Positions 42,819 to 50,540 of a stretch of 64,000 bases of DNA are shown piece after piece. Under the pieces are notes generated by a model, which saw nothing but the letters and a program-made list of their open reading frames with translations, did no database searches and was not told the DNA's origin. Made by a program: the position numbers and the translations under genes. The first letter of the stretch is position 1. Each line of letters opens with the position of its first letter. The stretch is from a virus. The stretch is taken from positions 1-64,000 of the IMG/VR virus record IMGVR_UViG_3300025446_000004. One strand, 5' to 3'.

Positions 42819-43748
42819 ATGGCTGAAAGCAACATTCAGACAATAACATTCAACGATGTAAGCGGGTTATCATCTCAAGTGATGTTTTTACAATTGCGGG
42901 CCGGTTTACTCGGGAACTCTCGAAAAATGGGAGGCGATATTTTCAACACTCCGGGAACCGATGTTGCATGGTTATCCGCAAACAAAAAACTCCTTGAGTC
43001 ACCGCAATTGGACGCGATACGCAAAGCAGACATGCGCATACGTCAGTGGTTATATAACTCAAAGGGACCAGCGTTACCTTGCAGCTTTGATGCGTTTACA
43101 ATTCCTAATGGTTCCGTTGTTTCAGTACGGAACAAGCTTGAGGAATTTAAAACGGAACGGGCCGGGTTGGTTGATGAATTCATGGCGGTGTACGTGGAAC
43201 AATCAAGGGAAGCAAGGGAAAAACTCGGCCCGCAATGGAATCCACACGAGTACTTGACCCCCGAACGTGTTCGAGCGAAATTTTACTTTGAGTATTCCTT
43301 TTATGGTTTCGGAGTCTCCGAAACACTTAAAGAAATTTCGCAAGAACTCTACGATGAACAAAAAAACAAAATCGAATCGGATTTTCGCAATGCAGCGGAC
43401 GAGATCACCGCAGTGATGCGGGAAACTGCTTTCGGGTTACTGCAAAACTTGCAAGAACAATTGACCCCGGACGATACCACGGGCAAAGCTAAAAAACTTC
43501 ATCCGGCGGCCCTTGCGAACGTTAAAAACTTTCTTGAAAGTTTCAGCATCAAGAATGTTACAAATGACAATGAACTCTCAAACATTCTCGCGCAAGTGAA
43601 AACACTGGTGACCGGGGTCGATACAAAAACCATTAAGGCCAGCGAGTCATTTAAAACAAACATGCGCGATAAACTCGCAGAGATTACCGGGAAACTTTCG
43701 ACCATGGTCGAGGAAAAATCGGGCCGCAAGTTTCTATTCGATGAGTGA
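42819..43748 (+). CDS. Island protein, possibly DUF3150-like
   Basis: The product is 309 residues and largely helical, with long charged helices (KNKIESDFRNAADEITAVMR ... ILAQVKTLVTGVDTKTIKAS). It resembles helical proteins found beside MoxR or Ycf46-type ATPases in phages, but the family call is weak. It has a GAAAAGGAAGG start site. It may be the substrate or scaffold of the ATPase; this is inference from order. Confidence 0.5.
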   Translation: MAESNIQTITFNDVSGLSSQVMFLQLRAGLLGNSRKMGGDIFNTPGTDVAWLSANKKLLESPQLDAIRKADMRIRQWLYNSKGPALPCSFDAFTIPNGSVVSVRNKLEEFKTERAGLVDEFMAVYVEQSREAREKLGPQWNPHEYLTPERVRAKFYFEYSFYGFGVSETLKEISQELYDEQKNKIESDFRNAADEITAVMRETAFGLLQNLQEQLTPDDTTGKAKKLHPAALANVKNFLESFSIKNVTNDNELSNILAQVKTLVTGVDTKTIKASESFKTNMRDKLAEITGKLSTMVEEKSGRKFLFDE

Positions 43749-43814
43749 CAGAACCGGGCCGGGCAACCGGCCCACGGTTCCTTAACACGTTTTTTCAAGA
43801 AAGGAAAAAACCAA

Positions 43815-44480
43815 ATGATTGGAATTACGAAAACTGAACTACAAACCCTGTTTGATGCGATCAAAATTCAAGACAAATTTGACCGCAAAGAGTTTGTGCA
43901 TCTTCTTGTATTGTGCCGTTTGGCGATGCGAACCGGAACAGAAAAGCAATTGTTCGCAGCAGTCGAAGACGTAAACTGGGAACTCGGAATCGAGCAATCG
44001 GAACCGGCGCCCCCGGAACATGATCCACTCGAAAACATGATCGGGAATACGTTACGTGACTATCGGGCCGCCGGTTTACCTAATCCGGTTGAGCCAAGAA
44101 TCCACGAGGTAACCCCGGCAGTACCGGACCCAGCTCCGGAACCTGTGCCAGCTTCGGAACCCGATCTCAATCCCGCAATCACGGAAGCTTTGAACAGTAT
44201 GCGGGGAGAGTCGATCACCCTAGCAGATGGTATCGCCGTTTCGTTTCTTGGAACCGGCCCGATTCCTCTTGGGGTTGCATTGGACGTGGAACCGCGCATT
44301 GAACAATCGGCAAACTATCCTCGCATTATGCGCCGTTTACAAATCGCGCAAGAATTACTCTCAGGTTACTGTCACCAGTACCGCGAAACCGGAACTTTTA
44401 CTCCGGAATATGTCGGGCAAACGTTCCGGGAAAAATGTATTGCAATTCTGCGTTATGTAGTCAACTTGCTAAAAAACTAG
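43815..44480 (+). CDS. Island protein, unknown, Pro/Glu-rich middle
   Basis: The product is 221 residues. Helical ends enclose a Pro/Glu-rich central linker (VPDPAPEPVPASEPDLNPAI). It has an AAGAAAGGAAAAAACCAA start site. It is the last gene of the island and is followed by a strong terminator. No family is recognised. Confidence 0.55.
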   Translation: MIGITKTELQTLFDAIKIQDKFDRKEFVHLLVLCRLAMRTGTEKQLFAAVEDVNWELGIEQSEPAPPEHDPLENMIGNTLRDYRAAGLPNPVEPRIHEVTPAVPDPAPEPVPASEPDLNPAITEALNSMRGESITLADGIAVSFLGTGPIPLGVALDVEPRIEQSANYPRIMRRLQIAQELLSGYCHQYRETGTFTPEYVGQTFREKCIAILRYVVNLLKN

Positions 44481-44517
44481 CCTCGCATTTGACCTATAAC
44501 GGGCCGATGTGAATACT

Positions 44518-44566
44518 CCGGGCCAGTACCATGGCAGAAATGCCGGATACTGGCCCGGTTCTTTTT
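44518..44566 (+). terminator. Intrinsic terminator closing the island operon
   Basis: CCGGGCCAGTA pairs with TACTGGCCCGG (11 bp) and is followed by TTCTTTTTT. It lies 38 bases after the last island gene. Confidence 0.85.
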
Positions 44567-44759
44567 TGACGGCTCCGGCCCGGCCCGGCGGCCCGTTCCC
44601 ATATAAAAATATATTGAACTTCGACGGCCCGGTAAACGGATCATATGGTCCGGAACCATAGAACCGGCCCTGTAAACTACGGCCCGGCGGCCCACGGTTG
44701 ACTTGTATGGCTCATATACAGTTTTCGTGACCCTATACCCTCAAAAAAATATTTATAAG

Positions 44760-44821
44760 GTAAACCGATTTACTTTCAAGTTTGAAAAACATTTTACCAC
44801 GGTCAAAGTAAATCGCTTTAC
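44760..44821. repeat. Iteron pair matching the 38.1-kb cluster
   Basis: GTAAACCGATTTA at 44,760 and TAAATCGCTTTAC at 44,809 face each other across 36 bases. The second is identical to the copies at 38,120 and 38,215. Confidence 0.7.
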
Positions 44822-45322
44822 CTATAATTTTATATAAGGGTACGGTACCATCCCCCGGCGGCCCGGCGGCCCATGGGGGAACACTGGCGGCCCATGGCGG
44901 CCCGATCTCGTGAGTGACCGGCAACCCCGGCGGCCCGGTACCGGCGGCCCACGTGGCAACCGGCGGCCCGGCGGCCCGGTTCTACAGGCGGCCCCGGTAC
45001 CCTGGTTCTAATATATCTATTGAAATAGTAACATTTTGGTTACACGTTACTAGAGTAATACACCCTACCAATTACATATTACTAAAGTAACTGTATACAA
45101 TTGGCAACAGTAACGTTACCTTAGTCATCATAGTAACGTTACCAAAGTAACAACCGCTCCGGGCGGCCCTTTGGTGGGGTTCGATCTCTTCTAGCAGGAA
45201 AAATCCGAGCAAAATCACTTAGGTACTTGATGATTCCGGTCGTCTCTTCTAGTAATAAAACTTTCGCGGAATTCTCTTAGGTACTTAGGTAATTTGATTT
45301 TACAAGGTGTTGCTTTTTTAGC

Positions 45323-45351
45323 TTGACGTGTTTTTAGGGGCATGATACTTT
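45323..45351 (+). promoter_or_regulatory. Sigma70-like promoter after the island
   Basis: TTGACG (45,323-45,328), 17 bases, then TACTTT (45,346-45,351). It would drive the small-gene block from 45.4 kb. Confidence 0.6.
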
Positions 45352-45398
45352 AGGCTTGACCCGCAGAGTGGAAACATGAAACGGGATTATTAAATGGG

Positions 45399-45608
45399 AT
45401 GGTCACCATGCCAGAACCAATCAAAAATGAACTCTCGCAAGTCATGGCCGCTATGCGGGCGCGGATTGATTCAACTGACAAGATAGCGCGTGTTACCCGG
45501 CGACCAAAGCCAAGATGCAAGCATCCTCATATAAATTTAGCGCATCGTTACCGCACAGCAGCACAACTGGCGCGTAAGGCAACGAAACCCAACGGGGCGC
45601 CAGTATGA
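45399..45608 (+). CDS. Small basic protein, unknown
   Basis: The product is 69 residues and basic (IARVTRRPKPRCKHPHINLA), with ATG at 45,399 or 45,408; neither has a strong ribosome site. The stop overlaps the next start (ATGA). A nucleic-acid-binding role is possible. Confidence 0.5.
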   Translation: MVTMPEPIKNELSQVMAAMRARIDSTDKIARVTRRPKPRCKHPHINLAHRYRTAAQLARKATKPNGAPV

Positions 45609-45823
45609 CACAAGAGGAATACGAACGTAAGCGGTACTTTGTCCGCCTTGTTTTTCCAGTATTCAAAATGGAATTCCGATTCAAAGGATGCACTCATTGG
45701 TGGACAGAGTATTTTGATTCTAGCCAATATTGCAATAAATCGGGAAGCTTCAGGGCAGCATTATCACCGTTTTGTGAAATGAGGGAGTTGCAGCCCATAC
45801 TTGAGGAAGGCGGCCAGAAATGA
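45605..45823 (+). CDS. Small aromatic-rich protein, unknown
   Basis: The product is 72 residues, starting MTQEEYERKRYFVRLVFPVF, with WW and several Cys residues. It is coupled to both neighbours by ATGA overlaps. No domain is recognised. Confidence 0.5.
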   Translation: MTQEEYERKRYFVRLVFPVFKMEFRFKGCTHWWTEYFDSSQYCNKSGSFRAALSPFCEMRELQPILEEGGQK

Positions 45824-45906
45824 CACGCTGGAATTGTTATATATTTTTACTGAATGTGTGGTCGTTCATCATAAACTACGCGGCCTACATTCCGCTATTT
45901 TTTTAA
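45820..45906 (+). CDS. 28-residue membrane peptide
   Basis: ATG at 45,820 overlaps the previous stop (ATGA). The product MTRWNCYIFLLNVWSFIINY plus AAYIPLFF is one hydrophobic span. It contains a TATATTTTTA word in its DNA. It is tentative because of its size. Confidence 0.4.
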   Translation: MTRWNCYIFLLNVWSFIINYAAYIPLFF

Positions 45907-45915
45907 GGAGACAAC

Positions 45916-46374
45916 ATGGCCTACAGTCCGTGTCCGAAGTGCCAAACGAAAGAAGAGTTTGATAACTTTTTTGCCACAATGCCCGAGGCGGAAGCAATCG
46001 AGTCCGCTGGATTCGCAGTCATGGAACCGGGATTCCGGTTGAAATGCAATCGAAATCCTGACCATCATTGGGAAACCTCAGAGGGCCTACACAGAGACCT
46101 TGCAGCAGCCGGGCATACAGGCCGCCGGGCGTTGAACGTTATGGAACTACCGGGGACAGCACCCAAGCGTAAACCAGTGCGCTATGAGCGAGGGCCGATT
46201 GGACTCTTGTTCGATATATTGTTTCCAGAATCCGAGGGCTTTCGGTGTAAACTTTTACCGGAAGCCAAGCACTGCCTCCATCGGGCGATGTGCCACTTGC
46301 GCGGTGATTTAAAAAATACATATCCGTCTACCAAGGATGGTGTTCCGGTACCCGGAGTCGTTTGGAACGATTAG
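45916..46374 (+). CDS. Zinc-finger-containing protein, unknown
   Basis: The product is 152 residues with an AAGGAGACAAC start site. N-terminal CPKC and central CNRNPDHHWET suggest a zinc ribbon. The C-terminal half has paired Cys/His (CKLLPEAKHCLHRAMCHLRG). Its function is unknown. Confidence 0.55.
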   Translation: MAYSPCPKCQTKEEFDNFFATMPEAEAIESAGFAVMEPGFRLKCNRNPDHHWETSEGLHRDLAAAGHTGRRALNVMELPGTAPKRKPVRYERGPIGLLFDILFPESEGFRCKLLPEAKHCLHRAMCHLRGDLKNTYPSTKDGVPVPGVVWND

Positions 46375-46407
46375 TTACTTTGGTGACGAGACGTTTTGTT
46401 TTGGTAC

Positions 46408-46435
46408 TTGACAGGTTTAGGTGCAGTGTTACACT
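46408..46435 (+). promoter_or_regulatory. Sigma70-like promoter, possibly leaderless transcript
   Basis: TTGACA (46,408-46,413), 16 bases, then TACACT (46,430-46,435). The ATG at 46,445 lies about where transcription should begin, so the mRNA may be nearly leaderless. Confidence 0.6.
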
Positions 46436-46444
46436 AAGGGTGCA

Positions 46445-46900
46445 ATGAAAAATACAACACAAACCGAGTCTTTGGCGTTTCCAAGTGAGCATTGGGCGGT
46501 GTTTAATCTCCATGTTAACAATGCCGGGAAGCGTGCGATTCGAGTGACCGAACGGGAATTTGGAGCAACGAACAAAAAATATATAAAGCTCAAGAACTTG
46601 TTTGAGTTGCACGAAATCATGGCGATCTTTGGGGAGAAGCCCAACCGAGTGACCAAGTTTTTCGCCCATATGGTATATATATTTGCCAATGGGTTTGATG
46701 TGGCTCCGCGCAACACCACCGGACCAACCGACGATGGTATCGTCTATGCGGAAGGCAAGCTCCCAGACAATCGTTTGGTAACATTTTTTTTAAACCGCGA
46801 CACTGGACTTGTAACGGTGGAACTTACAACCAACAAGGGCAATGGCGTGACAACTTTATTGAAAAAGCAGGTTTACAATGGCCGCCAAAAAGCAAGTTGA
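46445..46900 (+). CDS. Tandem paralogue A, unknown
   Basis: The product is 151 residues. The C-terminal 45 residues (GKLPDNRLVTFFLNRDTGLV) match the same region of the next gene (IKLPDGRNVLLFVNRENGLV), so the two arose by duplication. The N-terminus is extra here. It overlaps the next gene by 22 bases. No known family. Confidence 0.6.
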   Translation: MKNTTQTESLAFPSEHWAVFNLHVNNAGKRAIRVTEREFGATNKKYIKLKNLFELHEIMAIFGEKPNRVTKFFAHMVYIFANGFDVAPRNTTGPTDDGIVYAEGKLPDNRLVTFFLNRDTGLVTVELTTNKGNGVTTLLKKQVYNGRQKAS

Positions 46901-47168
46901 GCCGACCCATCTTGGGCCAATAGTCCAATCAGTGACCACTAAGGGCGGTTCAGTAATGTTCAACGAGGCTCACGGCGTGTGGGCATCCTACGCAGTAGCC
47001 GGATGTGGCGATGAGGAACCCCGATTGGAACTGTTCTATGCTGGTATAAAGTTACCAGATGGGCGCAATGTTTTACTGTTTGTCAATCGGGAGAATGGTC
47101 TTGTAGTTGTCGATGTAGTAAATAAAGATCAGCACGGCGGAATCGAAATTTTCCGAAAGAAGGTGTAA
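46878..47168 (+). CDS. Tandem paralogue B, unknown
   Basis: The product is 96 residues, homologous over its C-terminal half to the preceding product, ending FRKKV. Its predicted two-stranded turn with L-P-D-x-R and N-R-x-x-G-L-V is the shared core. It follows its paralogue with overlap, suggesting joint expression. Confidence 0.6.
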   Translation: MAAKKQVEPTHLGPIVQSVTTKGGSVMFNEAHGVWASYAVAGCGDEEPRLELFYAGIKLPDGRNVLLFVNRENGLVVVDVVNKDQHGGIEIFRKKV

Positions 47169-47169
47169 T

Positions 47170-47298
47170 GTGAAATCAGTCACGACAGGCGGCAAGTCGC
47201 TCAAACGCAACGTGAAGAATCCAAAGGCACACGAAGTGTGGATACAGCGCAAGCGCGAACGCAACGCGCAGAAGGTGAATCCACAGAAGAAGGGGTAA
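47170..47298 (+). CDS. 42-residue basic peptide
   Basis: GTG at 47,170 follows AAGAAGGTGTAAT. The product is very basic (KSVTTGGKSLKRNVKNPKAH ... NPQKKG). It could bind nucleic acid. It sits tightly between two genes with no spare space, which supports it. Confidence 0.5.
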   Translation: MKSVTTGGKSLKRNVKNPKAHEVWIQRKRERNAQKVNPQKKG

Positions 47299-47300
47299 CC

Positions 47301-47744
47301 ATGACACCGGTTAATTCAAAGCGATGTAAGATCAAGCGCATGGTTCATAATACCGTGCCTTTAATCAATCACCCGATACGTGAGGGATTTTGTGTGGTTG
47401 ATGGGAAAAAAATATATCCGAACATCAAGGCCGGATGGAGCGCAATAAACTATATCAGGGCGAACGGCAATGATACGCGGCCCCGTAATGATATGCGTCC
47501 ATACCTCAGTGAATCGTGCGGACATATTCACATCGGGCACTACAAGTCTCAGCAGCAAGAGGTAACACCGAGCACCGGGGTTGAGCACGGTGCTCCGAGC
47601 ACGGTGCTCAGTGGACCGAACTACACCGAGCACGGGCCGAGCACCAAGGCACCGGTTAATGCGCGGGGGTTCCAGCATCGGGGGCGCACGATCCGACGCA
47701 AGACGGAACCACCCGCGCACGTGAGTCAAGAAAGGATAAACTAA
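47301..47744 (+). CDS. Small basic protein, unknown
   Basis: ATG at 47,301 follows AGAAGGGGTAACC and is preferred over a longer upstream frame. The product is 147 residues: a beta-rich N-terminal half with H/C residues (SESCGHIHIGHY) and a disordered basic tail. In the tail the DNA carries tandem GAGCACGGTGCTC palindromes (47,583 and 47,597). Confidence 0.5.
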   Translation: MTPVNSKRCKIKRMVHNTVPLINHPIREGFCVVDGKKIYPNIKAGWSAINYIRANGNDTRPRNDMRPYLSESCGHIHIGHYKSQQQEVTPSTGVEHGAPSTVLSGPNYTEHGPSTKAPVNARGFQHRGRTIRRKTEPPAHVSQERIN

Positions 47745-47900
47745 TATATGGCCGTTTGCACTATAAAGTTATCCGGGCGGCGATGTCCAAGACCACAGTA
47801 GGGTAACATAATAGGAGGCCATTGCTTATAAAGGGGCGTGCCGGGCCAAAACAAGTTGGTACTCTATATCTTTTTATCAAACTTGAAAGGAGAAAAGAAC

Positions 47901-48089
47901 GTGGGCAAAGCAAACGTGATCCTAGTGAAAGAGTTTTTGAATCTCAACACAAACTGACCAGTACCACTCACCGAAATGAACGAGTTCTGGAAATCATGTT
48001 CCATGGAGGAACGCGAACAGTACGCGGCGGAGGTTCGCAAACTGGTTCCGGAACTTGACGGCGCAACGACTGCGGCTGTACCGGCATAA
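47901..48089 (+). pseudogene. 62-codon frame interrupted by one TGA
   Basis: GTG at 47,901 with AGGAGA upstream encodes 18 residues (GKANVILVKEFLNLNTN), then TGA at 47,955-47,957, then coding continues in frame as PVPLTEMNEFWKSCSMEERE and ends AVPA at 48,089. The parts on both sides of the stop read as one protein of a familiar phage type (KEFL ... EFWKSxSxEER). A point mutation, a sequencing error or stop readthrough would explain it. Reinitiation at ATG 47,976 is also possible. Confidence 0.65.
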
Positions 48090-48095
48090 CTCCGT

Positions 48096-48131
48096 TGTCA
48101 CACTGCGCTATTAAATATGCAGTGTGACTCC
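48096..48131 (+). terminator. Strong hairpin, weak T run
   Basis: GTCACACTGC and GCAGTGTGAC form a perfect 10-bp stem with a 13-base loop. The downstream sequence TCCGGTTTG is a poor T run, so this may instead be an mRNA-stabilising hairpin. Confidence 0.5.
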
Positions 48132-48167
48132 GGTTTGTTGTAAATTCAACACTGAAAGGAGCATGAA

Positions 48168-48908
48168 ATGTGCAATTTCGCATCATCCGTTATCACCGCT
48201 GACAGAGAATTTTTTCTGCCTACTGAGGATTCTCACAGTACTATTATTCGCCATTTCGGCCTACACGAATGGGGAACTCATGACCCAAACATCGTGAAGG
48301 TTGAAATTACTCCCAATAAAAATATGACCGTGTTCCCAAGTTTGGACACATGGACATATCGTGTGGATCAGGATAAGTTTCCTGAATGGCATACTGCCAA
48401 TCCAGCGGACACTGAGAGACGCGCAAGAGCGGCACTTAAGCTGCGTGCCAAACGTGGATTCAAGGTTGTCGAGTTGAATGGAACTGACAAACTTGTATCG
48501 CTTACTCTTCCAAAAAGAATCGCACGGTTAAACGTTAACGGGGCGCGGCTCCTCAAGAGTGTTGTAGCTCCGGGTGCCAAACAGGTGTCCCTCTACGGCG
48601 TGCCGAATCTGGAAAAACTTACCGTACCAAATGCCACAAAGTATGTGAGTATCGTAAGTTCGAAAAAGTTAACCAAACTGGCACTCCCTAAAGCCGATAC
48701 TGTCGAAGCCAGAGGTAACCCTAACCTACAGTATTTGTCTGCTGCGGTTGCCAACTGTGTTGATGCCCGAAACAATAAAAATCTCGCCAAAATCTATGCG
48801 CCAAAGGCAACGCGAGTGTATGTGACTGGTTGCCTGAAGAACGTCAAGATCAAGGCGAAAAAGGGCGCGTCCATTTATCGTGGGACTGGCACCGCATATG
48901 CCAAGTAA
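48168..48908 (+). CDS. MCKFAS-type protein with LRR-like solenoid
   Basis: The product is 246 residues. The N-terminal domain (MCNFASSVITADREFF ... LHEWGTHDPNIVKVEITP ... TYRVDQDKFPEW) is shared with the 50,941 product. The C-terminal part is a repetitive solenoid (VVAPGAKQVSLYGVPNLEKL ... ) ending LKNVKIKAKKGASIYRG. Such proteins are common in phages and usually carry varying numbers of repeats; their role is unknown. It has a GAAAGGAGC start site. Confidence 0.65.
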   Translation: MCNFASSVITADREFFLPTEDSHSTIIRHFGLHEWGTHDPNIVKVEITPNKNMTVFPSLDTWTYRVDQDKFPEWHTANPADTERRARAALKLRAKRGFKVVELNGTDKLVSLTLPKRIARLNVNGARLLKSVVAPGAKQVSLYGVPNLEKLTVPNATKYVSIVSSKKLTKLALPKADTVEARGNPNLQYLSAAVANCVDARNNKNLAKIYAPKATRVYVTGCLKNVKIKAKKGASIYRGTGTAYAK

Positions 48909-48966
48909 CCCCAACCCGTATATTTATATACGGAACTCCCGAGAGGGAGATTTTGGAGAAAAATAC

Positions 48967-49275
48967 ATGGAAAGCAATGACGTAAACACACTCGCAGGAG
49001 CAATAACCGGAATGGACCTAACAGGCAAGGTTGTAGTCATTAAGGCTAGCGAATTGATATACCCATGGAACATTGGTGACCGGCGAGTTCTTATTCAAGG
49101 TGGGTTTGGTTGCAACCCACTTTTCTCGGGGTCCACAGTGTTAGGTATATTTTTTGCCGATGGTAACTCTAGTCGATTCCAGAGAGACAACATTGCGGGA
49201 TTGGCCGCCAATACTGAATTGACCCCGGCAGCACAGGAAACATTGGATAAAGAAAAGGCTAAATTTGGCAAGTAA
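48967..49275 (+). CDS. Small protein, unknown
   Basis: ATG at 48,967 follows GGAGAAAAATAC and is preferred over a longer frame. The product is 102 residues with a beta-rich core (LTGKVVVIKASELIYPWNIG) and a helical tail. No family is recognised. Confidence 0.55.
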   Translation: MESNDVNTLAGAITGMDLTGKVVVIKASELIYPWNIGDRRVLIQGGFGCNPLFSGSTVLGIFFADGNSSRFQRDNIAGLAANTELTPAAQETLDKEKAKFGK

Positions 49276-49286
49276 CTTTAGTAATC

Positions 49287-49315
49287 TTGACGAATTTTGA
49301 AAATCGTGATAAGGT
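49287..49315 (+). promoter_or_regulatory. Sigma70-like promoter, possibly leaderless transcript
   Basis: TTGACG (49,287-49,292), 17 bases, then TAAGGT (49,310-49,315). The ATG at 49,323 is about 8 bases after the -10 box, so the mRNA may begin at or next to the start codon. Confidence 0.55.
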
Positions 49316-49322
49316 CAACATC

Positions 49323-49541
49323 ATGGTAAAATCAAGCAAACCCGAAAAGAAACTTAGGCGTACTGGCCCAAGATTCTTTTTTGTATTTGATTTTAATTTA
49401 CAATGGTTAGCCCCTAAGTTTTCATATGGACAGAAACTTGGATATATTCATATGGGGTGGTTATCGTTGATGTTTGGATTCGGCATAGCACGGGATACTT
49501 TTTTTGATACACTCGATAAAGGGCTCTGGGGCGCATTGTGA
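49323..49541 (+). CDS. Small, partly hydrophobic protein, unknown
   Basis: ATG at 49,323 gives 72 residues; a basic start (MVKSSKPEKKLRRTGPRFFF) and one hydrophobic stretch (MGWLSLMFGFGIA) suggest membrane association. No ribosome site is seen; see the promoter entry. The stop overlaps the next start (GTGA). Confidence 0.5.
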   Translation: MVKSSKPEKKLRRTGPRFFFVFDFNLQWLAPKFSYGQKLGYIHMGWLSLMFGFGIARDTFFDTLDKGLWGAL

Positions 49542-50179
49542 ATAGAGCGAAATCAAACCGAGTGGTAAGGCTCATGAACAAGTGGTGGGCCGCAACGAAG
49601 AAAGCTGACGCTATCAAGCGTCAACTGAATGCCCAAATGATTACACAGCCAAACATGGGCAACGGTGTGCCGTGTACCGTCCACTATTCAGCGGGTGATG
49701 AAGGGCAGCCATGGGTACACCCGTCATGGGGAAGCCGCCCAGAGCCGCCAGCACCGGAGAAGTTTGATATAAAGTTTAACGAAGAGACGGCACATCGGGC
49801 AAAAATTATCACGGACAACCTGAAATCTTTACAGGCGAAACTCGAAGGGTTGTCCAATGGTACTTTACGTCCTAACAAGGGTGTTTTCAAAGACTTAACA
49901 AATAGCGTTGAGTCTGCCCGGATGCAAATCGAGAACAACATTCCTTACATCCAACAGTGCGCTGCTGAGGAACTGGAAAAAAAGGTAGGGGCAGCCGTAA
50001 TGGAATTTGAGGCGTACATGACTCGAAGCTGTGAAGCTAGAGGGTTAGCAGCGATGCGCTCCGGGGCACCTGTATTGGCCCTACAAGCGTCTACTGGCCC
50101 GGATAGGGTCGATGTACCCCAACTGACAGATGGCGCGTCTGAAGACGAATCTGAGCCACTAGAAGGGCATGGGGTATAA
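49538..50179 (+). CDS. Helical protein, unknown
   Basis: GTG at 49,538 overlaps the previous stop. The product is 213 residues and mostly helical, with a Pro-rich segment (SWGSRPEPPAPEKFDIKFNE), a long coiled coil and an acidic C-terminus. No family is recognised. Confidence 0.55.
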   Translation: MNRAKSNRVVRLMNKWWAATKKADAIKRQLNAQMITQPNMGNGVPCTVHYSAGDEGQPWVHPSWGSRPEPPAPEKFDIKFNEETAHRAKIITDNLKSLQAKLEGLSNGTLRPNKGVFKDLTNSVESARMQIENNIPYIQQCAAEELEKKVGAAVMEFEAYMTRSCEARGLAAMRSGAPVLALQASTGPDRVDVPQLTDGASEDESEPLEGHGV

Positions 50180-50180
50180 T

Positions 50181-50531
50181 ATGGAAATCACCAAGCTACA
50201 AAGTGGATTTGCTCAGCATGTATCTCATATTGAGCGCGATAATGAGATACATGCCCAATATTATTCAACCATGTTCGAGCAGTTTGTTGATATAAATATA
50301 TTACATAAACCAGAACGCGATATGGGTACAGCGCAGAAAGCCATAGAAGAATACAAAAAACAGTATCCATCGCAGATAAGGTTTCGCATTGTTTTGACCG
50401 ATAAATCCAGTATGGTCATTGATGTAACGTATCCGAAGGAAACAACTGGTACAGTTTGTCCACATTACCATCGGGACGGTCACGTAGCCGGTTATTGCCC
50501 GGCCTTGACAAGAGAAGATCACATAGGATAA
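50181..50531 (+). CDS. Small protein with Cys/His cluster, unknown
   Basis: ATG at 50,181 gives 116 residues. The body is alpha/beta; the end holds CPHYHRDGHVAGYCPALTRE, a possible metal site. The tmRNA promoter lies inside its last codons. Confidence 0.5.
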   Translation: MEITKLQSGFAQHVSHIERDNEIHAQYYSTMFEQFVDINILHKPERDMGTAQKAIEEYKKQYPSQIRFRIVLTDKSSMVIDVTYPKETTGTVCPHYHRDGHVAGYCPALTREDHIG

Positions 50532-50534
50532 AGT
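50505..50534 (+). promoter_or_regulatory. Promoter of the tmRNA gene
   Basis: TTGACA (50,505-50,510), 18 bases, then TAAAGT (50,529-50,534). The expected start near 50,541 is just before the first hairpin of the tmRNA precursor. Confidence 0.65.
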
Positions 50535-50540
50535 AGAGTC

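Larger units (their letters stand above)
44567..45398. other. Second non-coding repeat region
   Basis: No gene is supported. It carries about 12 GGCGGCCC octamers (all plus strand) in 44,570-45,170, two TAAATCGCTTTAC-type iterons (44,760 reverse; 44,809), a TATAAAAATATATTGAACT word (44,600), GTAACGTTACC palindromes (45,108; 45,131) and two roughly 65-bp direct-repeat units starting TCTCTTCTAG and ending CTTAGGTACTT (about 45,186-45,293). A promoter ends the region. It mirrors the left flank of the island. Confidence 0.7.

Noticed and set aside
47822-48058. 78-codon frame overlapping the interrupted small gene
   Set aside because: It starts with TTG too close to AGGAGG, and its product reads as a frame shadow of the 47,901 gene. 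The latter is better supported.
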